A stretch of 64,000 nt of DNA from positions 126,453-190,452 of the forward strand of contig NZ_BMRP01000014.1 of the NCBI RefSeq assembly GCF_014648695.1, in the 5' to 3' direction. The stretch comes from Streptomyces albospinus (GTDB lineage: Bacteria > Actinomycetota > Actinomycetes > Streptomycetales > Streptomycetaceae). Below the pieces are notes generated by a model. It saw nothing but the letters and a program-made list of their open reading frames with translations, ran no database searches and was not told the DNA's origin. Position 1 is the first letter of the stretch, and each line of letters begins with the position of its first letter. A program made the translations under genes and the position numbers. Shown piece by piece: positions 17,354 through 24,726 of this stretch.

Positions 17354-17382
17354 CGCTACTTTTGACCGGTTTGTTGCGTTGA
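17354..17382 (+). promoter_or_regulatory. Possible sigma-BldN-type promoter of the first chaplin
   Basis: CGCTAC (17354-17359) and CGTTGA (17377-17382) resemble the sigma-BldN consensus CGTAAC-N16-CGTTGA, known for chaplin and rodlin genes. The spacer here is 17 bases. The -10 is a perfect match and the -35 is 4 of 6. The chaplin start lies 65 bases downstream. Confidence 0.4.
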
Positions 17383-17446
17383 ACTGCTTGTCGCTCCAGG
17401 CGGCGCGTACAGAATCCTGAATTCTGCTCAGTGAATGAGGTTCATC

Positions 17447-17719
17447 GTGAAGTTTGTCTCCAAGGCCGTCGCCCTGTCCGCCGCCGCGGGCATCGCCGTC
17501 GTCGGTGGGGCCGGTGTGGCCAGCGCCGGCGGCCACCACCGTCACCACCACCACAAGGGCGCCCTCGCCGTGGGCAAGGCCGTGGGCTCGCCCGGCGTGC
17601 TCTCCGGCAACCTCATCCAGGTGCCGATCGACATGCCGATCAACGTCTGCGGCAACACCGTCAACCCCTTCGTCGGGGTGCTCAACCCGGCGTTCGGCAA
17701 CCTCTGCATCAACGAGTAA
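17447..17719 (+). CDS. Short chaplin (secreted amyloid surfactant protein)
   Basis: This 90-residue short chaplin has an Ala-rich signal peptide ending GVASA, a His-rich linker (GGHHRHHHHK) and one chaplin domain at about residues 50-90. The domain reads GVLSGNLIQVPIDMPINVCG, followed by NTV, VGVLNPAFGN and a second Cys in NLCIN. Chaplins assemble into amyloid films that lower surface tension and coat aerial hyphae; the two Cys form an intramolecular disulphide. The GTG at 17447 has TGAGG six bases upstream; the ATG 12 bases earlier lies inside that site. The His cluster is unusual and might bind metal. It opens a sheath-protein locus with rodlins. Confidence 0.95.
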   Translation: MKFVSKAVALSAAAGIAVVGGAGVASAGGHHRHHHHKGALAVGKAVGSPGVLSGNLIQVPIDMPINVCGNTVNPFVGVLNPAFGNLCINE

Positions 17720-17736
17720 TCCCCGCCGAGCGGTGG

Positions 17737-17765
17737 AGGCCCGCCCCCCTCCTGGGGCGGGCCTT
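17737..17765 (+). terminator. Terminator hairpin after the first chaplin
   Basis: AGGCCCGCCCC (17737-17747) pairs with GGGGCGGGCCT (17754-17764) over a short loop, 18 bases after the stop codon. Only two T follow. It is likely to end the monocistronic chaplin transcript. Confidence 0.7.
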
Positions 17766-17889
17766 CCCGTGTCCCGGGCCAGTGGGCTTCCCGTATCGGC
17801 GTTCGGTGCGGCCTGGCGAAGATCACGCAGCGCTGACGCCCGGGTGCGGTGATATCTGTCCATGGCTGCGTGGCAACCGGGTGAATCGC

Positions 17890-17917
17890 CGAAACCACAC
17901 CCGTGAAGGGGAGTTGA
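17890..17917 (+). promoter_or_regulatory. Candidate sigma-BldN promoter of the rodlin gene
   Basis: CGAAAC (17890-17895), a 16-base spacer and AGTTGA (17912-17917) match CGTAAC-N16-CGTTGA at 5 of 6 positions in each box. The rodlin GTG is 48 bases downstream. The promoter class is known for rodlins; the site itself is inference. Confidence 0.5.
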
Positions 17918-17964
17918 GCCAGTGCGCTGTGGATTCGGGCACTCCGATTCGAGAAGGGGGAAAC

Positions 17965-18378
17965 GTGATCAAGAAGGTTCTGGCCACGACGGCGGTAGCC
18001 GCACCCCTGGTCGGTATCTCGGCGACGGTCGCCCCCCAGGCGTTGGCGATCGGTGATCACCACGGCACTTCGACCCTCAACGGGATCGGTGCCAAGAGCG
18101 TATTCGGCAACTCCACGAGGCACGGCAGGGTGAGCCCGCAGCGGGAGCTGATCCAGGGCTCGTTGAACAAGCCCTGCATCGGTTTCCTTGGCAAGGCCGA
18201 CAGCGGTTCGCCGGCGGGGTTCGTCCCGGTCACGGTTCGGGACGACGTCAACGTGCTGTCCTCGCCGCAGATCCCGCAGTGCACCAGGAACTCGACGCAG
18301 GCCATGGGTGGCGAGGCGCTGTCGCGCATCGCGGACGACATCCCGATCTTCTCGGGCAACGGCGTGCACTACCGCTGA
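17965..18378 (+). CDS. Rodlin (intact copy)
   Basis: This 137-residue secreted rodlin is one of the proteins that organise chaplin fibrils into the paired rods of the rodlet layer on aerial hyphae and spores. The signal peptide MIKKVLATTAVAAPLVG ends at PQALA. The mature part shows the family order: ST.NGIGAKSVFGNSTRHG, then SPQRELIQGSLNKPCIG, VNVLSSPQIPQCTRNSTQA, and IADDIPIFSGNG near the end. The GTG at 17965 follows AAGGGGG. It is slightly longer than usual because of an extra Asp in RDDVNVL. Two decayed copies lie downstream, so this is the only apparently functional rodlin here. Confidence 0.93.
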   Translation: MIKKVLATTAVAAPLVGISATVAPQALAIGDHHGTSTLNGIGAKSVFGNSTRHGRVSPQRELIQGSLNKPCIGFLGKADSGSPAGFVPVTVRDDVNVLSSPQIPQCTRNSTQAMGGEALSRIADDIPIFSGNGVHYR

Positions 18379-18737
18379 GTCGGCCATCGGTCGCCGGCCC
18401 GGATCTCTGCGGCCCGCTCTCCGCGCGGCCCTGAGCCTGCGGAATCGCGTGACGAGCAATGGGGACGGAATTCTCCACTCCCTATCTGCGGGAATCAATA
18501 TTCGGTAGCCGCCTCGCCTGTTCGAATTGCGGTGTTTTTTCCGCATCGTATGTGCGGGGGTTTCCTGGAATGGCCTTGCGACATTCGGGCGATTCCTCCG
18601 AAAACTTCTCCACAAGAGTTTCGCTGACGAGGAGAAATCGTTACCAATATCGACAGCGGAGTTACGGGCGAGCAGATCCGCGCCCGTGCGACACGACGGT
18701 CGTGTGTGCTACGGACCCGCTGCAGGAAGGGCACAAA
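18379..18737. other. Leader and promoter region of the second chaplin
   Basis: No gene was found. The stretch is more A/T-rich than the surroundings. GAAAAC (18600-18605) and CGCTGA (18622-18627), 16 bases apart, give a weak sigma-BldN-like match about 110 bases before the chaplin start. GCAGGAAGG supplies the ribosome site. Confidence 0.4.
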
Positions 18738-18971
18738 GTGAAGTACGCAAAGGTTGCAGCAGTCACTGCCGGCACGCTCATCGCAGTGGGCGCCGCTGCG
18801 CCGGCGTTCGCCGACGCGGGTGCCAAGGGTGCCGCCAAGGGATCCCCGGGGGTGCTCTCGGGAAACGTCTTCCAGATGCCGATCCACATTCCGATCAACA
18901 TCTGCGGCAACACCGTCAACATCATCGGGGTGCTCAACCCGGCATTCGGCAACAAGTGCATCAACCGCTGA
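18738..18971 (+). CDS. Short chaplin, second copy
   Basis: This 77-residue short chaplin has a signal peptide (MKYAKVAAVTAGTLIAVGAA) ending near FADAG, then an almost immediate chaplin domain: GVLSGNVFQMPIHIPINICG, NTVNIIGVLNPAFG and a final KCINR. The two Cys are conserved. It lacks the His-rich linker of the first chaplin and is close to the minimal size for the family. The GTG at 18738 follows GGAAGG with 7-base spacing. It is expected to be secreted and to self-assemble at the air-water interface. Confidence 0.95.
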   Translation: MKYAKVAAVTAGTLIAVGAAAPAFADAGAKGAAKGSPGVLSGNVFQMPIHIPINICGNTVNIIGVLNPAFGNKCINR

Positions 18972-19241
18972 CTCGACGGAAATCGAGCCGTGTCGTGTTG
19001 ACCGGCCCCGGCTCGCCCTCGCTGCGTGTCGGGGCCGGTGGCATTCGTTCCGTCGGGGGCGTATCGGAACGGCCGGCAGCTTTCGAGTGGCGCCGCCAAG
19101 AAGGCGGAAATACATAGTTTCTCCGGGGGGCGGCACTCGTTAGTCAGGGGGAAAAGCGGTGTTCCGAGCAGCGAAGTGATTGCTCACGCGGCGCTGATGT
19201 CGCGATCTCAACAAGCACCGCCCCAGAAGGGACAGTTGAAA

Positions 19242-19526
19242 GTGAAGTACGCGAAGTCTGCCGCGGTTGTGGCCGGTTCTGTCATGGCGCTGGGCGCGGT
19301 TGTCCCCGCTTTCGCTGCCAATCCCGGCTCGTCGCACACGAGCCACAAGGGCGGAGTGGCCGACGCGATGCACAACAAGCACCTGGAAAGTCACCAGATC
19401 ACGCCGCTGGTCGAAACCGTCAAGAATACGGCGGAAACCGTCAAGTACGGCCCGAAGAGGATTCTCGGTGGCGCCACGGGGGCCACCAAGAAGGGTTCGC
19501 TGCTCGGCGGTCTGCCGGTCAAGTAA
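19242..19526 (+). CDS. Small secreted protein of unknown family in the chaplin/rodlin locus
   Basis: This 94-residue protein starts MKYAKSAAVVAGSVMALGAV, nearly the same signal peptide as the neighbouring chaplin, and is cleaved near FAANPG. The mature 68 residues are Lys/His/Gly-rich and contain no Cys and no chaplin or rodlin motif (ESHQITPLVETVKNTAETVK, then YGPKRILGGATGATKKGSLL). The GTG at 19242 follows GAAGGGACAG. It is not recognised. The shared signal sequence and position suggest a sheath-associated protein, perhaps made by fusion of a chaplin leader to a new mature part. Confidence 0.75.
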   Translation: MKYAKSAAVVAGSVMALGAVVPAFAANPGSSHTSHKGGVADAMHNKHLESHQITPLVETVKNTAETVKYGPKRILGGATGATKKGSLLGGLPVK

Positions 19527-19725
19527 CGCATCCGGCGACGCGGAATCTCACTTTCCTGTGTGTTCGCCCGGTGAAATCGACGCGGCTGTGAGACGCCTCA
19601 GCCGCCGGACCAACAACGTGTGTGCCGGCCGTAACCGGGCGGTCGGCGCTATGGTCCGGATGGCGAATCGCAGCCGCGTTGTTCCATGCGGGATTCCAGG
19701 CGGCGAGCACAAAGAAATGGGATAC

Positions 19726-19994
19726 ATGAGCCCGCAGATCGGTCTCATTCAAAGCTCGCTCAACAAGTCCTGCACGGGCTGCCCGCGAAGCTGAGCGCGC
19801 AGTCGCTGGTCGGCGTCACCGACTTCGGGATTGAGGACCTCGACGTCCTGTCCTCGCCGTAGAATCAGTAGAATCGGCAGTGCGCCGAGAATTCCACCCA
19901 GGCTAGGGGTGGCTTGCTGCTGTCGCGCATCATCGACGACCTTCAGATCCTCTCCGCGAACGGCAAGTGCAAAAACGGCAGGCACAGCCGCTGA
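19726..19994 (+). pseudogene. Decayed rodlin remnant (frameshift and two stops)
   Basis: The piece begins MSPQIGLIQSSLNKSC, matching the middle of rodlins, then loses one base after ACGGGC and continues in another frame as LPAKLSAQSLVGVTDFG and IEDLDVLSSP. Two in-frame TAG codons follow (near 19859 and 19868). After them come QCAENSTQA, LLLSRIIDDLQILSANG and the end. The rodlin N-terminus and signal peptide are not recognisable upstream. It is clearly non-functional as a full rodlin. Confidence 0.85.
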
Positions 19995-20431
19995 CCGGAG
20001 GCGCCATTCACGGGTTGCGCAGAGTTCCTTCTCTGGGCAACCCGATTTTGCGTTATTCCGGCCGTACTGGTGCGTGGAATTGTTATGCGCTCGTGACCGC
20101 GGATCGGCGCGGCCGGATCGTTATGGATGGCGTATGGAGGGGCGCATGTCAACGCCATCGTGAGATTGATGGGGTTGCCGGGGCATTGGCATGGTGGCCG
20201 GAAGTGAGAAAGTGGTCTGAGATGCCGTTGTGCGGGTTTATCAGGCCCTGTTGTGTGGCGTTATTCGTGCTTCGGTGAAGGTGCTGGTCGGGGCCGGGGA
20301 AATAGCGGGCTCCTTTTCGGGAGATGCAGCACCATCGGTTCGGGTGAGGGGGTGGAACTCGCGCCTTTATGGCGTGTTGTTGGAACAGGGAACCCGTGCC
20401 GGGAATTCCTTCTCCTGGAGGGTTGCGCGCG
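19995..20431. other. Spacer between two broken rodlin copies
   Basis: No CDS with coding bias was found. The stretch is lower in G+C than the flanks and contains the ribosome site (CTGGAGG) of the next rodlin copy at its end. No sigma-BldN-type promoter was evident. Confidence 0.5.
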
Positions 20432-20857
20432 ATGAAGGAGATGACGGGTGCCGGGGCGATTGCGACGTCGTCCGTCGGAGTTTCGGCCGCGGCTGCTCCC
20501 CATGCCCTGGCGATCGGTGACCAGGACGGCTCCCGCACCGTCGACGGCAACGGTTCGAAGAGCGTGTACGGCAACTCCACGACGCACGGCGAGCGCCGCA
20601 CGCAGCCGGGGATCCTCCAGGGCGGCCTGAACTGCTTCTGTGTCGGTATCCCCGCCAAGGGGAGTGTGCAGTCGCTGGTCGGTGTCACCGGCATCGGGGT
20701 TCAGGACATCGATGTCCTGTCCTCGTCGCAGGTGCAGCCGCAGATGCGGCAGTGCGCCAGGAACCTGACGCAGGCCACGGGCGACGAGGCGCCGGCGTAG
20801 ATCGTTGACGACATACCGATCTTCTCGGGCAACGGCGTGCGGAACCGCTGGCGGTGA
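20432..20857 (+). pseudogene. Rodlin copy with a premature stop
   Basis: The frame runs MKEMTGAGAIATSSVGVSAA, ALAIGDQDGSRTVDGNGSKS, VYGNSTTHG, PGILQGGLN, IPAKGSVQSLVGVTGIG, IDVLSSSQ and CARNLTQATGDEAPA. It then meets TAG at 20798-20800. The same frame resumes directly as IVDDIPIFSGNGVRNRWR and stops at 20857. The missing tail of about 18 residues is the conserved rodlin C-terminus. A single nonsense change separates this copy from an intact gene, so inactivation looks recent; the LNKPC segment has also changed to LNCFC. Confidence 0.85.
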
Positions 20858-21007
20858 TCGGCCCCTCCGAACCGCCGTGTGCGGCTGTCGGTCGTGCCGG
20901 ACCCATCCGTGAGGGTGGGTTCGCTCCGGTCAGCGGATGTTTTTTCTGGCAAAATCGGAGAAAGGTTATAAAAGCCATTAAGGGTAATTGATCGAGGGGG
21001 AGTGGGC

Positions 21008-21853
21008 ATGCTCATCGCGCTGGCGCAGACGGACTGTGCGCTGGGGGATGTGCCGGAGAACCTCCGGATCGCACGGGAGCAGATCGAGCAGGCGGCGGCC
21101 CAAGGGGCCGACCTCGTAGTGTTCCCCGAACTCAGCCTGCACGGCTACCACTTGGGGGCGCTCAAGCGGGACGAGTCCCTCGATGTGGGCGATCCGCGGC
21201 TGCGGGAGCTCAGCACGCTGGGGCCGGATGTGCTGGTCGGCTTCCACGAGCACACCAGCCTGCGGGCGTACAACACCTCGGCGCATTATGCGGACGGGGC
21301 GCTGGTGCATGCGCACCGGAAGCTCTATCTCCCGAATTACCTGGCGTGGGAGGAGCGCAAGCACGTCAGCCCGGGGCAGTCGCTGCGCGCGTACGAGCTG
21401 ACGAAGTCGAAGAGCGGCGGGCGGGGGGCGACGCTGGTGTGCAACGACGCCTGGCAGCCCGTACTGCCGTGGCTGGCGGTGCAGGACGGGGCCGAGGTGC
21501 TGTTCGTGCCGACCAACAGTGCGGCGACCCTGGATCCGGAGGCGATGGACACCGGGCTGTACTGGGACACGCTGCTGGCCTATACGGCGAAGATGCTCCA
21601 GTGCTGGGTGGTGTTCGTCAACCGGGTCGGCAATGAGCACGGTGCGGCGTTCTGGGGCGGCTCGCGGGTGGTGGACCCGCGGGGCGCGGTGGTGGCGCAG
21701 GCGCCCAAGTGGGAGCCCGCGCTGGTCACCGTGGACATCGATCTCACCGAGGCGCGCCGGCAGCGCCGGGCGGTGCCGCTGGTCGCGGAGGCCCGGCTGG
21801 GGCTGATCGACCGCGAGGTGCGGCGGCTGATCGAGGAGGGCGGCGACAGCTGA
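21008..21853 (+). CDS. Nitrilase-superfamily carbon-nitrogen hydrolase
   Basis: This 281-residue cytosolic enzyme of the nitrilase/amidase superfamily is more likely an amidase or carbamoylase than a true nitrilase. The Glu-Lys-Cys triad is visible: VVFPELSLHGYHLG, HRKLYLPNY and LVCNDAWQPVLP. The ATG at 21008 was preferred to the GTG six bases earlier, because GAGGGGG then lies at normal spacing. The C-terminal region (FWGGSRVVDPRGAVVAQAP) is typical. No partner genes identify the substrate. Confidence 0.9.
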   Translation: MLIALAQTDCALGDVPENLRIAREQIEQAAAQGADLVVFPELSLHGYHLGALKRDESLDVGDPRLRELSTLGPDVLVGFHEHTSLRAYNTSAHYADGALVHAHRKLYLPNYLAWEERKHVSPGQSLRAYELTKSKSGGRGATLVCNDAWQPVLPWLAVQDGAEVLFVPTNSAATLDPEAMDTGLYWDTLLAYTAKMLQCWVVFVNRVGNEHGAAFWGGSRVVDPRGAVVAQAPKWEPALVTVDIDLTEARRQRRAVPLVAEARLGLIDREVRRLIEEGGDS

Positions 21854-21874
21854 GTGCGGTGGCCGCCGGCCGGG

Positions 21875-22090
21875 TCAGTGGCCGGGGGCCTGCTCCGGGT
21901 GGGGGGCCTGCTCCGTGCGGGGGGCGTCGGCCGGGCGCTCGTCCTTGAGGGCCTTGGCCTCCGACTTGAGGATGCGCATCGAGCGACCGAGGCCGCGCGC
22001 CATGTCGGGGAGCTTCTTGGAACCGAAGAGCAGCACGAGCACGGCGACGACCAGGATCAGGTGCCAGGGCTCCAGGGCGTTGCGGAACAT
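21875..22090 (-). CDS. tatA: Sec-independent protein translocase TatA
   Basis: This 71-residue TatA/E-type protein has one N-terminal transmembrane helix (HLILVVAVLVLLFGSKKLPD), the conserved FGSKKLPDMARGLG hinge, an amphipathic helix and a short charged tail. TatA oligomers form the pore that exports folded proteins with twin-arginine signals. The length and hinge are normal. Streptomycetes carry several tatA copies; this one is not beside tatC. It lies downstream of, and convergent with, the nitrilase gene. Confidence 0.95.
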   Translation of the reverse strand: MFRNALEPWHLILVVAVLVLLFGSKKLPDMARGLGRSMRILKSEAKALKDERPADAPRTEQAPHPEQAPGH

Positions 22091-22149
22091 GGACGCTCTC
22101 GCTTTCGTCGGGGGGTCCTGCGGAGTCTGTCCAGTATTACCCGAACGGC

Positions 22150-22193
22150 CCGGCTGCCGACCCCCAGGGGGCGTTCCCGGGGGCGGCAGCCGG
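22150..22193 (-). terminator. Hairpin ending the rpmB-rpsN transcript
   Basis: CCGGCTGCCG (22150-22159) and CGGCAGCCGG (22184-22193) form a 10-bp outer stem, with CCCCC/GGGGG pairing inside. It lies 9 bases after the rpsN stop on the minus strand. Confidence 0.6.
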
Positions 22194-22201
22194 CCGGCCG
22201 G

Positions 22202-22507
22202 CTACCAGCTGGACTTGCGTACGCCCGGAAGGTAGCCCTGGTGGGCCTGCTCGCGCAGCCGGACGCGGGAGAGCCCGAAGGCGCGGAAGTAGCCGCGCGG
22301 GCGGCCGTCGACGCCGTCGCGGTTGCGGACGCGGGTGGCGCTGGCGTCCCGGGGCTGGCGGGAGAGCTCGCGCCGGGCGGCGGTGCGCTCCTCTTCGGGG
22401 GTGTGCGGGCTGCGGATGACGGCCTTGAGGACGGCCCGCCGGGCGGCGTAGCGGGCGACGGTGGCGCGGCGCTGCTCGTTCTTGGCGATCTTGCTCTTCT
22501 TGGCCAT
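22202..22507 (-). CDS. rpsN: Ribosomal protein S14, zinc-independent paralogue
   Basis: This 101-residue S14 is of the long type without the CxxC zinc ribbon (MAKKSKIAKNEQRRATVARY to the end GYLPGVRKSSW). It replaces the zinc-binding S14 in the 30S subunit when zinc is scarce. Family marks include NRDGVDGRPRGYFRAFGLSR. The ATG overlaps the rpmB stop (TGATG), so translation is coupled. Zinc-free ribosomal genes in Streptomyces are controlled by Zur, and a palindrome upstream of rpmB fits. Confidence 0.95.
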   Translation of the reverse strand: MAKKSKIAKNEQRRATVARYAARRAVLKAVIRSPHTPEEERTAARRELSRQPRDASATRVRNRDGVDGRPRGYFRAFGLSRVRLREQAHQGYLPGVRKSSW

Positions 22508-22743
22508 CAGGCCTTCTCCCCCCGGGCGCGGATGCGGGCGACGGCCGCTTCGATGCCGATCGCGTCGATGGTCTTGACGCCCTTGGCGCTGAGCGTCAGC
22601 CGGATGTGCCGGCCCTCGCTCTCCAGCCAGTAGCGCTTGCGCTGGATGTTGGGGTCGAAGCGGCGCGGGGTGCGGCGGTGCGAGTGCGAGACGGTCTTGC
22701 CGAAGCCCGGCTTGCGGCCGGTCAGCTGGCAGTGGGCGGACAT
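22507..22743 (-). CDS. rpmB: Ribosomal protein L28, zinc-independent paralogue
   Basis: This 78-residue L28 opens MSAHCQLTGRKPGFGKTVSH and contains RRFDPNIQRKRYWLESEGR. It keeps a single Cys and lacks the paired Cys of zinc-binding L28, so it should serve as the zinc-sparing copy in the 50S subunit. It is the first gene of a two-gene minus-strand operon with rpsN, and is divergent from rpmG across a candidate Zur box. Confidence 0.95.
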   Translation of the reverse strand: MSAHCQLTGRKPGFGKTVSHSHRRTPRRFDPNIQRKRYWLESEGRHIRLTLSAKGVKTIDAIGIEAAVARIRARGEKA

Positions 22744-22786
22744 GGTGCGGTCCCTTCGGTGGTCGGGCCCTCTGAGGGCTTATTGA

Positions 22787-22801
22787 AAATGGAAACCATT
22801 T
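22787..22801. promoter_or_regulatory. Candidate Zur box between rpmB and rpmG
   Basis: AAATGG-AAA-CCATTT is a 15-bp palindrome set within TTGAAAATGGAAACCATTTG, A/T-rich like known actinobacterial Zur sites. It lies 44 bases upstream of rpmB and 17 bases upstream of rpmG, so it could repress both directions when zinc is present. Confidence 0.7.
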
Positions 22802-22817
22802 GCGTATACTACCTGGC

Positions 22818-22982
22818 ATGGCCCGCAACGAAATACGCCCGGTCGTCAAGCTCCGGTCCACCGCCGGCACCGGCTACACCTACGTGACCCGCAAGAACCG
22901 CCGTAACGACCCCGACCGCCTGGAACTGCGCAAGTACGACCCGGTCGCCGGCCGGCACGTCACCTTCCGAGAGGAGCGCTGA
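22818..22982 (+). CDS. rpmG: Ribosomal protein L33, zinc-independent paralogue
   Basis: This 54-residue L33 (MARNEIRPVVKLRSTAGTGY, then TYVTRKNRRN) has none of the four zinc-ligand Cys. It belongs to the zinc-sparing set and is likely co-transcribed with rpmE2, the CobW-like gene and rpsR. The start lies 17 bases after the candidate Zur box, so the box must overlap the promoter. Confidence 0.95.
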   Translation: MARNEIRPVVKLRSTAGTGYTYVTRKNRRNDPDRLELRKYDPVAGRHVTFREER

Positions 22983-22988
22983 GGTCCG

Positions 22989-23243
22989 ATGAAGCCTGGA
23001 ATCCACCCCGCCTACGAGCCCGTCGTCTTCCGCGACCGGGCCGGCGGCTTCGCCTTCCTGACCCGCTCGACGGCGACGAGCGACAAGACCGTCGAGTGGG
23101 AGGACGGGAACACCTATCCCGTCATCGACGTCGAGATCTCCTCGGCGAGCCACCCCTTCTACACGGGCACCGCCCGGGTGCTGGACACCGCGGGCCGCGT
23201 CGAGCGGTTCGAGCGCCGGTACGGCACGCGCGGGGCCCGCTGA
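22989..23243 (+). CDS. rpmE2: Ribosomal protein L31 type B
   Basis: This 84-residue L31 type B has no CxxC motif (MKPGIHPAYEPVVFRDRAGG, ending RFERRYGTRGAR). It replaces the zinc-containing L31 in zinc limitation, freeing zinc for other uses. It starts 6 bases after rpmG, and its stop overlaps the ATG of the CobW-like gene (TGATG), which indicates one operon. Confidence 0.95.
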   Translation: MKPGIHPAYEPVVFRDRAGGFAFLTRSTATSDKTVEWEDGNTYPVIDVEISSASHPFYTGTARVLDTAGRVERFERRYGTRGAR

Positions 23244-24391
23244 TGGAGCGGCTGAGCGTCGTGCTGGTGGGCGGGCTGCACGCGGATGCCCGGCGGGCCG
23301 CGGTCGAGCGGCTGCTGGGCGCCGTGCCCGGCAGCGTCGCCCTCCACCACGACCTGGCCTCGGCCGCGGACGGCACCGTACGGCGCACCGTCCGCGACGC
23401 CGGCGGCACGCTGGACACCGGTGCGGCGCCGCTGGTCAACGACTGCGCCTGCTGTGCGCTGCGCGAGGACCTGGTGCCCGAGCTGGAGCGACTGGCCGCC
23501 GGGCGGACCTGCCGGCTGGCGGTCGTGGAGCTGTGGGACTCGGTCGAGCCGAAGGCGATGGCCGAGGTGATCACCTCGTGCGGCAGCGAGAACCTGGCGC
23601 TGACCGGGGTGATCACCGCCGTCGACCCGGCGCTGCTGCTGCCGTATCTCGCCTGCGGCGACGATCTGTCGGAGGCGGGGCTGGCGGCTGCGGCCTCCGA
23701 TCAGCGCACGGTCGCCGACACCTGGGCGCGGCAGCTGGAGTACGCGCCGGTGCTGGCGCTGGCCGCGGGGGAGGAGGCCGCGGACGAGGCCGATCTCGCG
23801 CTGCTGGCGCAGCTGCACCCGACGGCGCGCCAAGTGGACGTGGCGTCCGTCGAGTTGGCCGCCGCGGCGCTGGCCGGCTTCGATGTGGAGGCGGCTGCCG
23901 CCCGGCAGCATCCGGCGTGTGCGCTGCTGCCCCAGGAGGCCGATGCGGCCGGGGTCGGCACGCTCGTCTGGCGGCGCACCCGGCCCTTCCATCCCGAGCG
24001 GCTCTACGCGGCCCTGGAGGACCTGGCCTGTGCGGCGGCGCGCAGCCGGGGCCGGTTCTGGCTCGCCGACCGGCCGGATGCACTGCTGTCCTGGGACGCG
24101 GCGGGCGGTGCGCTGTGCGTGGAGAGCGCCGGGCCGTGGCTGGCCTCACTGCCGGACGCCGCCTGGGAGCTGGTGTCGCCGACGCGCCGGGCCGCCGCCG
24201 CGCTGGACTGGCACCCCGAGCACGGCGACCGGGCGCAGCACCTGGTCTTCACCTCGCCCGGCCTGGACCGCGAGGGGCTCCGGTCCCTGCTGGAGTCCTG
24301 TCTGCTCACCGACGCCGAGTACGCCGGCGGGCCGCCCGCCTGGAAGAGCCTGCCGCCCGCCTTCGACGCGCTCCTCGACCCCGTGTCGTGA
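23243..24391 (+). CDS. CobW-like putative zinc chaperone with a lost GTP-binding P-loop
   Basis: This 382-residue protein is of the COG0523/CobW type. The hallmark Cys motif is present as NDCACCALREDLVPEL, the inter-domain part reads LWDSVEPKAMAE, and the C-terminal CobW domain includes RTRPFHPERLYAALEDL. In normal family members the N-terminus is a GxxxxGKT P-loop. Here the matching stretch is VLVGGLHADARRAAVERLLG, with no GK(S/T), so GTP binding is doubtful. Its coupling to rpmE2 in a probable Zur operon suggests a zinc-handling role during starvation. Confidence 0.85.
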   Translation: MERLSVVLVGGLHADARRAAVERLLGAVPGSVALHHDLASAADGTVRRTVRDAGGTLDTGAAPLVNDCACCALREDLVPELERLAAGRTCRLAVVELWDSVEPKAMAEVITSCGSENLALTGVITAVDPALLLPYLACGDDLSEAGLAAAASDQRTVADTWARQLEYAPVLALAAGEEAADEADLALLAQLHPTARQVDVASVELAAAALAGFDVEAAAARQHPACALLPQEADAAGVGTLVWRRTRPFHPERLYAALEDLACAAARSRGRFWLADRPDALLSWDAAGGALCVESAGPWLASLPDAAWELVSPTRRAAAALDWHPEHGDRAQHLVFTSPGLDREGLRSLLESCLLTDAEYAGGPPAWKSLPPAFDALLDPVS

Positions 24392-24487
24392 GGCGCCGTT
24401 CCGTAAGCACCCGTTCCGCCTGTGACCGAACCGGCCGTTTTCCGGTGGGGAACCGGCCGCATCCGCCCGCACGAGAAAGCTCCGCCC

Positions 24488-24724
24488 ATGCCCCGTCGGC
24501 ACGACCCGCGCCGTAGGACCGCGACCCGCCCCAACCCGCTGGACGCGGCCGGGATCACGTATATCGACTACAAGGACACCGACCTGCTGCGGAAGTTCCT
24601 CTCGGACCGCGGCAAGATCCGGAGCCGCCGGGTCACCCGGATCACGGCCCGGCAGCAGCGGCAGCTGGCCCGCGCGGTCAAGAACGCCCGGGAGATGGCG
24701 CTGCTGCCGTACGCCTCGCGGTGA
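24488..24724 (+). CDS. rpsR: Ribosomal protein S18, second zinc-independent copy
   Basis: This 78-residue S18 paralogue (MPRRHDPRRRTATRPNPLDA, then DLLRKFLSDRGKIRSRRVTR) lacks Cys residues. Paralogues of this type sit in Zur-controlled loci and replace the main S18. The ATG at 24488 follows GAAAGCTCCGCCC. It is probably the last gene of the rpmG operon, 96 bases after the CobW-like gene. The ArsR operator begins three bases after its stop. Confidence 0.92.
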   Translation: MPRRHDPRRRTATRPNPLDAAGITYIDYKDTDLLRKFLSDRGKIRSRRVTRITARQQRQLARAVKNAREMALLPYASR

Positions 24725-24726
24725 CG

